Source: Candidatus Thermochlorobacter aerophilus
GTDB taxonomy: Bacteria; Bacteroidota; Chlorobiia; Chlorobiales; Thermochlorobacteraceae
Direction of reading: 5' to 3'
Assembly (NCBI GenBank): GCA_002794105.1
Contig: PHFL01000010.1
Span: 103,886-167,885, forward strand
Length of the DNA stretch: 64,000 bases
The translations under genes were made by a program, and so were the position numbers. Shown here in pieces: positions 54,905-64,000 of the stretch (its first letter is position 1; each line of letters begins with the position of its first letter). Under the pieces are notes generated by a model. The model did no database searches and was not told where the DNA came from. It worked only from the letters and a program-made list of their open reading frames with translations.

Positions 54905-55873
54905 ATGAACTGGATGCATTCTTCAACCATGAGACGGCTACTTCACCATCTTACCTTGGTAGCCGTTGCGGTCGCACTACTTAGTGTTTTCGGCTGTAGC
55001 AACAACAGCGGACCTGAAGAAAACAACGTCATTACAGGAACGGTTACATTCACCTACAATGGGGCACTGCTGACCGACCCGGCAAAGTGGCCCAATAGCA
55101 CCAACGTCAACGACCCGTTTCCAGGTAGTATAAAGATTGCCTTCGTGCCAGTCGATCCTAACACAAAGGCTCCACGACAAGGTCCAATTGCCGCTATTCC
55201 GGGACTGGGCGCCGTCGCCGGTATTCCATTCAGTCGGCTGAACAATGGGGTGTTGCAGTTCAGCTCTACGGAAGCAAGGGATGTCAATAACAACATCGTG
55301 GCAAGTCTGCCGAAAGACATCTATGGGGTATATGTGACCTACGTCAATCCCTTCTTCACAGGGCAAGCCTCGCAGCAATTCCTCAACAGCGGTGTGGTTG
55401 CAGACCTGCGTAGCACGCCAAGTGTGAGGATAACGGACGCCATCGAGATGCGCGTGGCAGAAACCTTAATGCAAGCCGGACGTGAAGGCACAGCAACCCT
55501 ATCTGGCACCATCACTGCTAATGGCAATATCAACAACTGGCCTACTGCACCTGTTGGACCGCCGACAGCATGGGCAAATGGCACAGAGTTTATTGCGCTC
55601 TTTGGCTTACGTGATGGGGCTATGGGTCCCGGAATTTTCAAAGTCATTGGCAGACCCACTTCGGGCAATACAGTAACCTATGCGCTGAACATCCCGATGG
55701 GAACGTATCGCAATATTGTTTTAGCACGCTACCGTGTCAATTCGGCAGCACCAGGTGGTTTTGAAACCGTGGCAACTTTGGCAGAATTCCGTCACCCGCA
55801 ACATGGTCGTAATGAAATGACCATGAATGCAAGCAATCGACAAGCTGTGTGGAACATTACAATTTCATTGTAA
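54905..55873 (+). CDS. Hypothetical lipoprotein
   Basis: A 322-residue lipoprotein starting at the ATG at 54905, which has the strong site AAAGGAG eight bases upstream; an in-frame ATG at 54821 gives an implausible basic leader. The signal peptide ends in a lipobox Ser-Val-Phe-Gly-Cys (Cys32). The mature part begins with an Asn/Ser/Glu linker, then shows beta-rich repeats (VITGTVTFTYNGALL and GTATLSGTITANGNI), suggesting two beta-sandwich domains. It directly precedes a TonB-dependent receptor, so it may be a surface partner for that receptor. Substrate unknown. Confidence 0.75.
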   Translation: MNWMHSSTMRRLLHHLTLVAVAVALLSVFGCSNNSGPEENNVITGTVTFTYNGALLTDPAKWPNSTNVNDPFPGSIKIAFVPVDPNTKAPRQGPIAAIPGLGAVAGIPFSRLNNGVLQFSSTEARDVNNNIVASLPKDIYGVYVTYVNPFFTGQASQQFLNSGVVADLRSTPSVRITDAIEMRVAETLMQAGREGTATLSGTITANGNINNWPTAPVGPPTAWANGTEFIALFGLRDGAMGPGIFKVIGRPTSGNTVTYALNIPMGTYRNIVLARYRVNSAAPGGFETVATLAEFRHPQHGRNEMTMNASNRQAVWNITISL

Positions 55874-55881
55874 AAAAGTTC

Positions 55882-55905
55882 GGGGTAGGGCGCTCGCCCT
55901 GCCCC
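55882..55905. other. GC-rich stem-loop between lipoprotein and TonB receptor genes
   Basis: An 11-bp stem (55882-55892 with 55895-55905, one wobble pair) with a two-base loop. No T-run follows on the plus strand, though a run of T follows on the minus strand. It may slow decay of the upstream message or serve as a weak terminator. Confidence 0.5.
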
Positions 55906-55934
55906 AATGTCGCTAACTTCAACATTCTACGACC

Positions 55935-58461
55935 ATGACTCGAGGATTTGCACATGCCGTGATATGCCTCAGTGCTGTGATGCTCATAAGCACAGGCTTT
56001 GCACACGCCCAAAATGGAACATTAAAAGGCTATGTCAAGGATGCAGACACGAAAGACCCACTCGTTGGAGCAAGTGTTGCACTGCATCAAACTAAACTGG
56101 GAGCCATTGCTAATGCAAATGGCTACTTTGAAATCCGAGAAATTCCCGAAGGAATTTATGAGGTGCGCGTCTCCGCAGTAGGTTACAAAACACGCTTCAA
56201 ACAAGTCCATATCTACGCAGGCAAAACGGAAACCATAGAAATCGCCCTGCAAGCCTCAACCGTCATGGGTGATGAAGTCGTGGTCTCAGCGTCACGCTAT
56301 GAACAAAATAAACTGGATTTGCCCGTCACGATTAGCGTGGTGCCCATGAAGCAAATTGACCTATTGCCGGCACCCACCATAGACCGCGCACTGGAGACCA
56401 TACCGGGCGTGGATGTGATTCGCTCCGGAGGCATTGGTGCGTCAAACCTGCAGATTCGAGGCTCAAATGGCTTTACGGGCGGCGGGCTAAGCACGCGAGT
56501 GCTCATGCTCTACGATGGCTTCCCAATGAATTCAGCGGATGCCAATTCAGTCGTCTGGCAAGCTATCAATGTCGCAAATCTCGAGCGCTTGGAAGTGGTA
56601 AAAGGCGCAACATCAGCCATGTATGGTTCAGCTGCTATGGGCGGCGTCATCAATGCCATCAGTCTCTTGCCAAAAGAATTTACCCGTTCGTGCAAAATTC
56701 ATGAACGGTGTCTATGATAATCCGCCAGCTGGGGTAAAGCCATTCCCCGGTATCAATCGCCCATACTTTTACAGTGGCAATGTGCTCATTGGCGACCAAG
56801 TTGGCGCGTGGTCCTACAGCGCTGTCTACTCACGCATCAATGACCCGGGCTACCGCGATGCTGGACAGTTCTACAGCGATAACATCAACTTGAGTGTGCG
56901 TTACCAACTGTCTGCCAATCAGTCGCTGCAACTCTCATCGGTGCTAAACTGGGCACAAGGCGGCGTGGCTTACGGATGGGTCAATGTCGGTGACCCACTG
57001 GGCGTTCCGCCAGGACCAGTGTTCATCAACGGGCAACCGCGTATCGTCGATGGAAAAGAAGTGATTGGACGCTTCTTTTTATCCGACGATGAAATACGGC
57101 GACAATCTCAACTGGTGGGGCTAACATATGATGTGCTCTTAGGCTCATCGGCAAGCTGGGAGACGAAAGTGCATTTCAATCGCTCCTACTTCAAGGTGAT
57201 TTACTATCCGACGCAAGACATTGCCTTCGACCAGTTTGACCAAAACGGCAACTTCATTGGTAACTTCCAGCGCTACTCGTTCGGTAAAGTCATTCGGCGT
57301 CCGTATGACCCCAATGACCCGACCACTTTCAATGACTCTGATGCTCGGCGCTATGGACTGTTCAGTCGCCTATTGTGGATGCGTGATGCACATAAACTAA
57401 GCGCAGGCATTGAAGGGGCTTTCAATGCTGTACGCTCTTCACTCTATAGCAACGCATCTGATTTCAACATTGGTGCATTCTTCCAAGATGAGGTGCAAGT
57501 AACTGAACGATTTAAGGTAACAGCTGGCTTGCGCTTCGACTACCATCGTCTGATTCCCAGCACGGTTAGCTACATCGACCAAATTGAGTTTGTGCAGCAA
57601 GGCAGGGAAATAGAGCGCACAGAGACCATTCGAACACAAAACCTCTGGCAGATTAGCCCGAGACTTGCTGCCAGCTACCAGCTCGATGATGCCACTGCAC
57701 TTCGAGCGTCGGTTGGACGCAGTTTCCGCGCGCCAACCATCGGTGAGCGCTTTATCACTCAAGCTGGATTCTTCTTGGGGAATCCAAATCCTGCACTGGA
57801 TGCAGAACGGCTCACCAGCTTTGAAATTGGCTTCTTTAAGTCGTTCTCACGCCTGCTCTCGATTGATGTTGCCGCCTATTTCAATCACTACGACAACCTG
57901 ATTGAATCCATCAACATCAATCCTAATGCCAGTTCGCTGGATATTTCCACGAGTGTGTTTCAGTTCATCAATACGGCAAATGCAAACATTCTTGGCGTAG
58001 AAGTTGCCTTGACTGCACAGCCTGTTGACCCACTGACCATTCAGTTCAACTATGCGTGGATGCGCGCCACAGGCTCGACGCCCGACAACATCTTGGGTGG
58101 GAATCGCAATCCACCACAGTATCAGAACTGGTTGCCGTATCGACCTGAACACAACCTAAGTTTCCGTGCTGAACTGGCGTTCAAGGGTTGGCTGCCTGAT
58201 GCTTTAGCGGGCGGAACGCTATCGCTCAGCGGGCGCTATGTCAGCCGAATCAATGCCGTGCGCATCGTCGCCAATTCCGAAGGATTGAACTATCCGGGCA
58301 ATTTCTTCCTGCTGGATACCACCATGCGCTGGCAACTCTTTGAACGCATCACTCTAACGGGAATGATTCTCAATCTAGCCAATACACAATACGAAGAATT
58401 GGAAACCTACCGCGCACCCGGACGCAGTTTCCATCTTGGCGTTGAGTTTGGTCTGAACTAA
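55935..58461 (+). CDS. TonB-dependent receptor, frameshifted
   Basis: Two frames together encode an outer-membrane receptor of about 840 residues. The N-terminal frame holds a signal peptide (ending AHAQ), a carboxypeptidase-regulatory-like beta-sandwich (about 26-110, with LKGYVKDADTKDPLVGASV), then the plug domain (DEVVVSASRYEQNKLDLPVT and LVLYDG/MLYDGFPMN). The frame breaks near 56682: removing one A restores EFPVRAKFMNG and reads on into the barrel, which ends in GRSFHLGVEFGLN. A sequencing indel is likely. The ligand is unknown; siderophore, cobalamin or another large cofactor is possible. It is 61 bp after the lipoprotein and 15 bp before a BCD transporter gene. Confidence 0.85.
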
Positions 58462-58475
58462 AACACGCACAAACG

Positions 58476-59825
58476 ATGCCAGTAACCTTAGGGCGGCGCG
58501 GACAGCATGCGCTCAAAATTGCACAGCTGGCAATCTTGAAGGTCAGCGTCGGCTGGATGTATGCCTTGCTAAGCAGCAACTTTAACCGCATCACCATCTA
58601 TGAACTGGGTATTGCCGCCGTGCTGATTACCACCATGCTGGGCGTCTACCACTTGGCGTCGCCATTCAAAGTGTGGTTTGGCAAACTCTCGGATGAGCGA
58701 CCCTTGTGGGGACGCCACCGCACGCCCTACCTGTTCATGGGCTCTATGCTCTCGGCAATCATTTTCCCAGCATTGCCGCTACTGGCAGTGCAGATGAGCG
58801 AAGGCATCATTTGGGCGTTTGTCTTGGGCTATGTGCTGCTTTTGCTCTATGGCATCGGCTTGGATATGGCAGGCTCGGCTCACTACGCACTGGCCGCAGA
58901 AGTTTTGCCCTACAACCTGCGCGGCATGGCCGTAACAGCCATGTTCACAATGACCATTGCCAGCACGATTCTATCGGCAGCGTATATCAAATCAGCCATG
59001 CCAGTCTATTCCTTTGAAGCCATGCAAGAGCTGTATGCACTCACGCCACTGGTGGTCGGCGTCAGCACCGTGCTGGGTTTGCTGGGCGTAGAGCCTAAAG
59101 ACAAACATGCCACACGCAAGCAGGTTGCATCGGAACTGCCAAGCAACGTGCTAAAGATGATGAGCGCCATGCTACGGCGAGATAAAGCCATTGAGCAGTT
59201 TTTCTTCTTCGTCTTGGTTTCTACGGCAGGCATCTTTTTGCAAGATTCAATTCTGGAAGTCTTCGGTGCAAGTGTCTTGCAAATGAGTGTCAAGGAAACG
59301 ACGGCATTCCAGCAAATCTGGGGCGGCGGCGCCTTGCTAAGCATGGTCATAATGGGCATCGTAACGGCTGTGCGCCCAATGAACAAAGTCCACATTGCGC
59401 TGATGGGTAACTATGGCACCGCTGCAGGTTTGCTGATTCTTGTCATGGTCTCACTGTCTGCTGATAAAACCTTTCTTTATGTTGCATTGCTCACCATGGG
59501 TATTGCCACAGGCTTGCACACCTTAGGCACCGTCACCACCATGATGGATTTAACAGTGGAGCACGCAAAAGCTACCTACATGGGACTTTGGGGCTTTGCC
59601 ATCATGATTGGTCACGGTGTGGCAAGTCTGCTTTCTGGCGGTCTGGTTACACTACTGATTGAACAGATGGGCATATCGGCAAGTGTAGGATACGCCATCA
59701 TCTTTCTCTTTGAAGCGACACTGTTGCTGGTCGGTGCAGCCATGCTCTTTGGCATCAATGTCGAGCAGTTTCAGCGCCTGAATCAGCGTGAGCTAATGCT
59801 CTCGCTCGAAGCACAAGGCGAGTAG
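58476..59825 (+). CDS. BCD/PucC family transporter-like membrane protein
   Basis: A 449-residue, 12-helix MFS-type protein of the bacteriochlorophyll delivery (BCD) family, related to PucC and LhaA. It begins with the LAILKVSVGWMYALLSSNFNRITIYELG motif region, equivalent to the family LNRVMIVEL, followed by PFKVWFGKLSDERPLWGRHRTPYL and the GIGLDMAGSAHYALAAEV helix-5 segment. Family members assist insertion of light-harvesting proteins or pigments. It directly precedes bchN, supporting a photosynthetic role. The gene lies 15 bp after the TonB receptor. Confidence 0.88.
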   Translation: MPVTLGRRGQHALKIAQLAILKVSVGWMYALLSSNFNRITIYELGIAAVLITTMLGVYHLASPFKVWFGKLSDERPLWGRHRTPYLFMGSMLSAIIFPALPLLAVQMSEGIIWAFVLGYVLLLLYGIGLDMAGSAHYALAAEVLPYNLRGMAVTAMFTMTIASTILSAAYIKSAMPVYSFEAMQELYALTPLVVGVSTVLGLLGVEPKDKHATRKQVASELPSNVLKMMSAMLRRDKAIEQFFFFVLVSTAGIFLQDSILEVFGASVLQMSVKETTAFQQIWGGGALLSMVIMGIVTAVRPMNKVHIALMGNYGTAAGLLILVMVSLSADKTFLYVALLTMGIATGLHTLGTVTTMMDLTVEHAKATYMGLWGFAIMIGHGVASLLSGGLVTLLIEQMGISASVGYAIIFLFEATLLLVGAAMLFGINVEQFQRLNQRELMLSLEAQGE

Positions 59826-59899
59826 AAAATACTGCCCTGCATACACTAATGTAAGCAGATACTTCTCTCTGGTGATTTGTTCTTTTGCCTTGCTGAAGA

Positions 59900-59944
59900 A
59901 AACCTCGCTTCCCAAGCAGTAATAGGGGGGCGAGGTTTGTTTTA
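59900..59944 (+). terminator. Putative terminator or attenuator before bchN
   Basis: An 8-bp inverted repeat (59900-59907 with 59931-59938), with an inner CCC/GGG pairing possible, is followed by GTTTT. It lies between the BCD gene and bchN and may end the upstream transcript or control read-through into bchNBL. Confidence 0.6.
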
Positions 59945-59965
59945 ACCACAAACTTGGTGAGCCTT

Positions 59966-61228
59966 ATGCAGAACGATATAAGTATTCTTCGCGAAGACAA
60001 TGCCATTCACAGTTTTTGCGGACTGGCAAGTGTGGCATGGCTGTATCAAAAAATCCACAACAGTTTTTTTCTCATCTTGGGCACGCACACCTGCGCACAC
60101 TTTTTGCAGTATGCACTGGGCGTCATGATTTTCGCTAAACCACGTTTTGCCGTGGCAATGCTCGAGGAAGCCGACCTATCCAAAGATTATGTCAATCTCA
60201 AACCTATCCTTGAAGAAATCAAAGCCGACCATCACCCTTCGGTGATTTTTCTCTTTTCATCATGCACACCCGAGGTGATGAAAGTCGATTTTGAGCAATT
60301 GGCGCGTGCGCTAAGTACGCCCGAATTGCCTGTGCTGTTTGCGCCCGCCAGTGGATTGGAGTTTGCATTCAGTCAGTCTGAAGATTCCGTGCTGCAAGCG
60401 CTCTTGCCCTTTTGCGCGGTTGCAGAACCAGACGATAAGCGCGTGGTCTTTTTAGGCTCAATTAACGACGCGACTGCCGAAGATTTCCGACGCGAAGCTG
60501 AAGCGTTAGGTATTCCTGTCGCGGGCTTCTTGCCTGCCAATCACCTGCGCGACTTGCCACCGATTGGCAAAAGCACCATCATCGCACCACTGCAACCTTA
60601 CCTTGCCAAAGTGGCAACACGCATCAGCCGTGAGCGCGGCGCAAAAGTGCTCTCTTCACTCTTCCCACTGGGTCCTGACGGCACACGCCAGTTCTGGGAA
60701 GATTTGGCAAAAGAATTTGGTATCAGCATCGACCTAAGCGAGCGTGAGCATGCCGCATGGGAACGCATCAAATCGCACTGCGAGGTGCTCAAAGGTCGGC
60801 GAGTATTCATCACCGCCGATTCGCTCATAGAACTGCCACTGGCACGATTTCTCAAAAGTGCAGGGGCAGAAATTGCCGAAGTCAGCAGCGTGTATATCAA
60901 CAAAAAATTTCATGCTAAAGAGTTGGAGCGCCTAAGGGGCGTGCGCATCGTGGAGCAACCGAACTTTCACCGTCAGGTCAGCGACATGCAAGTCAATCCG
61001 CCCGACCTTGTTATCACATCGCTGATGACGGCAAATCCGCTCATTGGAAAAGGCATCACGGTCAAGTGGAGCATGGAGTTTGTCCTTACGCCTTTACACG
61101 GCTGGAGCGGCACGGTATCGCTGGCGGAACTGCTCACGCGACCCATTCTGCGCAAAGCGCATCTACCTGAATTTGATGCACAGCTCTGGACCATGAACGC
61201 CATGCCCAGTGCAAATACCACTCGCTAA
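59966..61228 (+). CDS. bchN: Light-independent protochlorophyllide reductase subunit N
   Basis: A 420-residue NifD-like subunit of dark-operative protochlorophyllide reductase, which reduces ring D of protochlorophyllide without light. Three cysteines expected to bind the [4Fe-4S] cluster are visible: Cys18 in HSFCGLAS, Cys43 in [10 protein letters not shown] and one in LFSSCTPEV near residue 104. I start at the ATG at 59966; a TTG lies 12 bp upstream in frame. It forms the NB catalytic component with BchB and is followed by bchB after 56 bp. Confidence 0.96.
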   Translation: MQNDISILREDNAIHSFCGLASVAWLYQKIHNSFFLILGTHTCAHFLQYALGVMIFAKPRFAVAMLEEADLSKDYVNLKPILEEIKADHHPSVIFLFSSCTPEVMKVDFEQLARALSTPELPVLFAPASGLEFAFSQSEDSVLQALLPFCAVAEPDDKRVVFLGSINDATAEDFRREAEALGIPVAGFLPANHLRDLPPIGKSTIIAPLQPYLAKVATRISRERGAKVLSSLFPLGPDGTRQFWEDLAKEFGISIDLSEREHAAWERIKSHCEVLKGRRVFITADSLIELPLARFLKSAGAEIAEVSSVYINKKFHAKELERLRGVRIVEQPNFHRQVSDMQVNPPDLVITSLMTANPLIGKGITVKWSMEFVLTPLHGWSGTVSLAELLTRPILRKAHLPEFDAQLWTMNAMPSANTTR

Positions 61229-61284
61229 GAAGCAAAAGGCGCTAAGTAAAACAACATCTTAAACCTTAAAGCAGAAGCAGAACG

Positions 61285-62934
61285 ATGCGATTGACTTACT
61301 GGATGTATGAGGGAACTGCCCACCACGGTGTAGGGCGCATTGCCAATAGCCTGAAAAATGTGCATGCCGTCTATCATGCGCCGCTGGGCGACGATTACAC
61401 CTTGCCAATTCATACCATGCTGGAGCGCATGCCTGACTTTGTTCATGCCACCACCAGTCTGGTTACTGGGCGCGACCTTGCGCAAGGTATCAATCGTCTG
61501 CCGCTGACACTCAAACAAGTTGAGGCGCGCTTCAAACCGGAACTGATTGTGGTATGCGCCAGCTGCAGCACCATTCTCTTGCAAGAGAATTTGCAGCAAG
61601 CTATTGATAGCGCACAAGTTCAAACCCCAGTCATGCTCTACGATGCCAATCCATACCGAATGACCGAGACGGAATCGAGCGACCGACTTTTTACAACATT
61701 AGTGCGCCGATTTGCAACGGCGCAGCCGCTAACAGAGAAGCCAAGCGTGAATTTTCTGGGTCCAATTTCGCTGGGGTTTCATGTACGGTCCGATGTTATT
61801 GCCATGCGACGCCTGCTCAACACACTCGGCATTGAACTCAATGTCATTGCGCCGTTGGGCGCAAGTCTTGACGACCTGAAACGCTTGCCCGCCGCATGGC
61901 TCAATCTGGCGCCCTACCGCGAAACGGGACAAGACGCCGCAAAATTTTTAGAAGCAGAGTTTGGCACCCCTGCATTGCTGCAAACACCAATCGGTGTGCA
62001 ACCAACACTGCAGTGGCTTCGCCAACTACTGGAAATGATAAATGAGGTGGGCGCCAAACTGAACGCTAAACCGCTACAAATGCCGCCGCTGCAAGCCTTC
62101 TCGCTCGATGGCTTAAGCGCACCAAGCTCGGTGCCATGGTTTAGTCAAACCGCAGATATGCACAGTTTTTCACAAAAGCGTGCCTTCGTCTTCGGCGATG
62201 CCACACGCACTGTCGCCATCGTAAAATTTCTGCGTGATGAACTCGGCACACAAATCGCAGGCGCCGGCACCTACCTTGTCAAGCATGCAGATTGGGTGAG
62301 AAAAGAGCTCGAGGGCTATTTGCCCAGCGAATTGCTGGTTACGGAAGCCTTTCAAGATGTGGCCAAACGCATTGAAGCCGAGCAGCCTGACATCGTGTGC
62401 GGCACACAAATGGAACGCCATAGCTGCCGCAAGTTTGATATTCCCTGCATGGTCATCTCACCACCAACACACATTGAAAATCACCTCTTGGGCTACTATC
62501 CCTTCATCGGATTCGACGGAGCAGATGTCATTGCCGACCGCATCTACACCACCGCTAAACTTGGCTTAGAAAAGCATCTCATCGATTACTTCGGTAGTGC
62601 AGGCTTGGATTACGAAGAACATGAAAAGCCAAATGTGTCAAACTCGAGCGCTCGCTCATCGCTAGAAAATGAGACCAAATCAACTGCTCACGAGAAAAAC
62701 AGCGCGCAAAAAGATGAAACAGCCTCGCTTGAAGCAAAAGCGTCATCTCTGTCAGCAAATGCAGCCGAGAACGCCATCACTTGGACGGAGGAGGCGCAAC
62801 AACTGCTGAAGAGTGTGCCATTTTTCGTGCGCCAAAAAGCAAAACGCAACATTGAAAAATACGCTCAAGAAAATTCGCTGGCGGTCATTACGCCCGAGGT
62901 AGTGCGAAAGGCAAAGGAGCACATCGGAGCATAA
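61285..62934 (+). CDS. bchB: Light-independent protochlorophyllide reductase subunit B
   Basis: A 549-residue NifK-like subunit. Asp36 (in HAPLGDDY) is present; it is the unusual fourth ligand of the cluster in BchN-BchB. The [12 protein letters not shown] segment and the [22 protein letters not shown] region are conserved. The C-terminal domain (about 498-549, starting [11 protein letters not shown]) is the PCP_red helical domain. Between them lies an Ala/Ser/Lys/Glu-rich linker (about 450-495) that is longer than usual. It follows bchN and precedes bchL in one operon. Confidence 0.96.
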   Translation: MRLTYWMYEGTAHHGVGRIANSLKNVHAVYHAPLGDDYTLPIHTMLERMPDFVHATTSLVTGRDLAQGINRLPLTLKQVEARFKPELIVVCASCSTILLQENLQQAIDSAQVQTPVMLYDANPYRMTETESSDRLFTTLVRRFATAQPLTEKPSVNFLGPISLGFHVRSDVIAMRRLLNTLGIELNVIAPLGASLDDLKRLPAAWLNLAPYRETGQDAAKFLEAEFGTPALLQTPIGVQPTLQWLRQLLEMINEVGAKLNAKPLQMPPLQAFSLDGLSAPSSVPWFSQTADMHSFSQKRAFVFGDATRTVAIVKFLRDELGTQIAGAGTYLVKHADWVRKELEGYLPSELLVTEAFQDVAKRIEAEQPDIVCGTQMERHSCRKFDIPCMVISPPTHIENHLLGYYPFIGFDGADVIADRIYTTAKLGLEKHLIDYFGSAGLDYEEHEKPNVSNSSARSSLENETKSTAHEKNSAQKDETASLEAKASSLSANAAENAITWTEEAQQLLKSVPFFVRQKAKRNIEKYAQENSLAVITPEVVRKAKEHIGA

Positions 62935-63011
62935 AAATCGCACACATACAATTTCACAAAAGCGTAAAGCCATCAACCTTAAACAACATCACAACAAAAG
63001 GAGGGAAAAAT

Positions 63012-63836
63012 ATGGGGCTGGTATTAGCGGTCTATGGCAAAGGCGGCATTGGTAAAAGCACCGTCAGTGCGAATCTCTCGGCGGCGCTGGCACAAGAGGG
63101 CGCCTCGGTCTTGCAAATCGGTTGCGACCCCAAGCACGACAGCACATTCCCACTGACAGGCATGCTGCAAAATACCGTGATTGATACGCTCAGCATGGTC
63201 AACTTTCATCATGAAGAAGTTGAGTATGAAGACATCATCAAAAAAGGATTCGGAGGGGTCGATACCGTAGAGTCAGGCGGACCGCCAGCAGGAAGCGGAT
63301 GTGGCGGCTATGTGGTAGGAGAGACGGTCAAGCTGCTCAAAGAATTTGGCGTCTATTCGCGCTACGATGTCATTCTCTTTGATGTGTTGGGCGATGTGGT
63401 CTGCGGCGGATTTAGCGCACCGCTCAACTATGCCGATATGGCGTTTATCGTCGCCACTAATGACTTTGATAGCATCTTTGCTGCCAATCGTCTCTGCATT
63501 GCCATTGAAGAGAAAAGCACGAAATGCAAGGTAAAGTTAGCGGGCATCATCGCTAATAAAGTCGATGAAGAATATGGCGGCGGCACCGCACTCTTAGAAA
63601 AATTCGCCAATCGTGTGCAAACCACTATTGCCACCAAGATACCGTATCACGACCTGATTCGCCGAAGCCGATTAGCTGGCAAGACGCTCTTTCAGATGGA
63701 AGGGGAAGGCAAAGAGCAATGCACAAAGCCATATCAGACACTGGCACGAAAAATCTTGAACAATGAACTTGACCTATGCGTGCCAAAACCAATGGGCGAA
63801 CGAGAAATTTTTGACACCATCAGTGGCTGGATGTAG
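63012..63836 (+). CDS. bchL: Light-independent protochlorophyllide reductase iron-sulfur ATP-binding subunit
   Basis: A 274-residue NifH-like ATPase that passes electrons to BchN-BchB. It shows the P-loop [26 protein letters not shown], the cluster-binding cysteines in [11 protein letters not shown] and GDVVCGGFS, and the normal C-terminus. A very strong ribosome-binding site (AAAGGAGGG) precedes the ATG. The bchN-B-L order is consistent with a single operon. Confidence 0.97.
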   Translation: MGLVLAVYGKGGIGKSTVSANLSAALAQEGASVLQIGCDPKHDSTFPLTGMLQNTVIDTLSMVNFHHEEVEYEDIIKKGFGGVDTVESGGPPAGSGCGGYVVGETVKLLKEFGVYSRYDVILFDVLGDVVCGGFSAPLNYADMAFIVATNDFDSIFAANRLCIAIEEKSTKCKVKLAGIIANKVDEEYGGGTALLEKFANRVQTTIATKIPYHDLIRRSRLAGKTLFQMEGEGKEQCTKPYQTLARKILNNELDLCVPKPMGEREIFDTISGWM

Positions 63837-63856
63837 CCTAAAGACATCAATGAACT

Positions 63857-64000
63857 ATGAGTCTCTTTCAAAATTTCCGATTGGGGTTAGTGCATCTTTC
63901 TATCACGCTAACCTTTGTGCCCGTAACGGGCGTGCTCAACCGCGTGATGATTCACGTGAAACCGACTAGAGCTGGGAGAGAAAAATGCACGAGAGGATTT
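63857..64000 (+). CDS. Partial gene, BCD/PucC-like N-terminus (continues beyond window)
   Basis: A frame opening at the ATG at 63857 and running to the window end encodes SLFQNFRLGLVHLSITLTF and then VPVTGVLNRVMIH. This matches the N-terminus of BCD/PucC proteins (RLGL... and LNRVMI). The last 15 residues before the edge are hydrophilic and do not fit the family, so a frameshift or a different gene is possible. An alternative is a gene starting at the ATG at 63985, which has GGGAGAG upstream. Identity is tentative. Confidence 0.4.
   Translation, partial: MSLFQNFRLGLVHLSITLTFVPVTGVLNRVMIHVKPTRAGREKCTRGF

Noticed and set aside
1..64000. tRNA, rRNA, CRISPR arrays, insertion sequences
   Set aside because: I looked for tRNA T-arm patterns, spaced direct repeats and transposase-like frames and found none that I could support; a covariance-model search would be more sensitive.
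63985..64000. Gene start at the ATG at 63985
   Set aside because: It has a plausible ribosome-binding site but only five codons remain in the window, too little to call over the BCD-like frame starting at 63857.

Overview
The window looks like a chromosomal segment of a chlorosome-bearing green bacterium of the Chlorobi (Chlorobiota) group. The evidence is a clear chlorosome baseplate protein (CsmA), two CsmC-like chlorosome envelope proteins, the three subunits of dark-operative protochlorophyllide reductase (bchN, bchB, bchL) and a BCD/PucC-type transporter. A secreted protein with a Bacteroidetes/Chlorobi type IX sorting tail, a type III glutamine synthetase and part of a gas vesicle cluster point to a lineage like Chloroherpeton or Thermochlorobacter rather than a classical Chlorobium, but this placement is inferred.

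Layout. 1-2.8 kb: cell-envelope proteins (partial lipoprotein hydrolase, outer-membrane protein, lipoprotein). 2.9-11.2 kb: one long minus-strand run holding an acyl-CoA ligase, an MFS transporter, a KAS III-like condensing enzyme with altered active-site residues, an SDR reductase, a GbsR/MarR regulator, a SpsF-like cytidylyltransferase, a GT-B-like protein and a flippase-like membrane protein; together these suggest an uncharacterised lipid or glycolipid pathway. 11.4-14.1 kb: type III glutamine synthetase and an Lrp regulator. 14.5 kb: a small, well-translated protein of unknown role. 14.9-28.7 kb: housekeeping genes (esterase, YihY, ppk, rpiB, CBS protein, GroES-like, nadA, DedA, MlaD, aroQ, Bax-inhibitor-like, hslU, hslV). 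28.9-43 kb: degenerate adenylate-kinase-like protein, penicillin-binding protein 1C paired with a thioester alpha-2-macroglobulin, a type IX secreted LamG protein and an M14 peptidase. 43-44.7 kb: def-fmt. 45-48.5 kb: mtnA followed by gvpF-G-L-S-K, with no gvpA or gvpN in the window.

49.0-54.0 kb is the most interesting block: a plus-strand operon arsA1 - csmC-like 1 - csmC-like 2 - csmA - unknown 409-aa protein - arsA2, with Shine-Dalgarno-like sequences ahead of all genes after the first. Two Get3/ArsA-type ATPases flank hydrophobic and amphipathic chlorosome envelope proteins, which suggests a dedicated delivery or assembly machine for the chlorosome monolayer. The first CsmC-like protein carries five contiguous 11-residue amphipathic repeats of the kind used by synucleins and perilipins to coat lipid monolayers.

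54.0-54.9 kb is a mostly noncoding stretch with a perfect 78-bp tandem duplication. 54.9-58.5 kb encodes a lipoprotein and a TonB-dependent receptor. 58.5-64 kb is the photosynthesis block: BCD transporter, bchN, bchB, bchL and the start of another gene.

Four otherwise intact genes (MFS, glutamine synthetase, type IX cargo, TonB receptor) each carry one frame disruption. I treat these as probable sequencing or assembly indels. No tRNA, rRNA, insertion sequence or CRISPR array was recognised.
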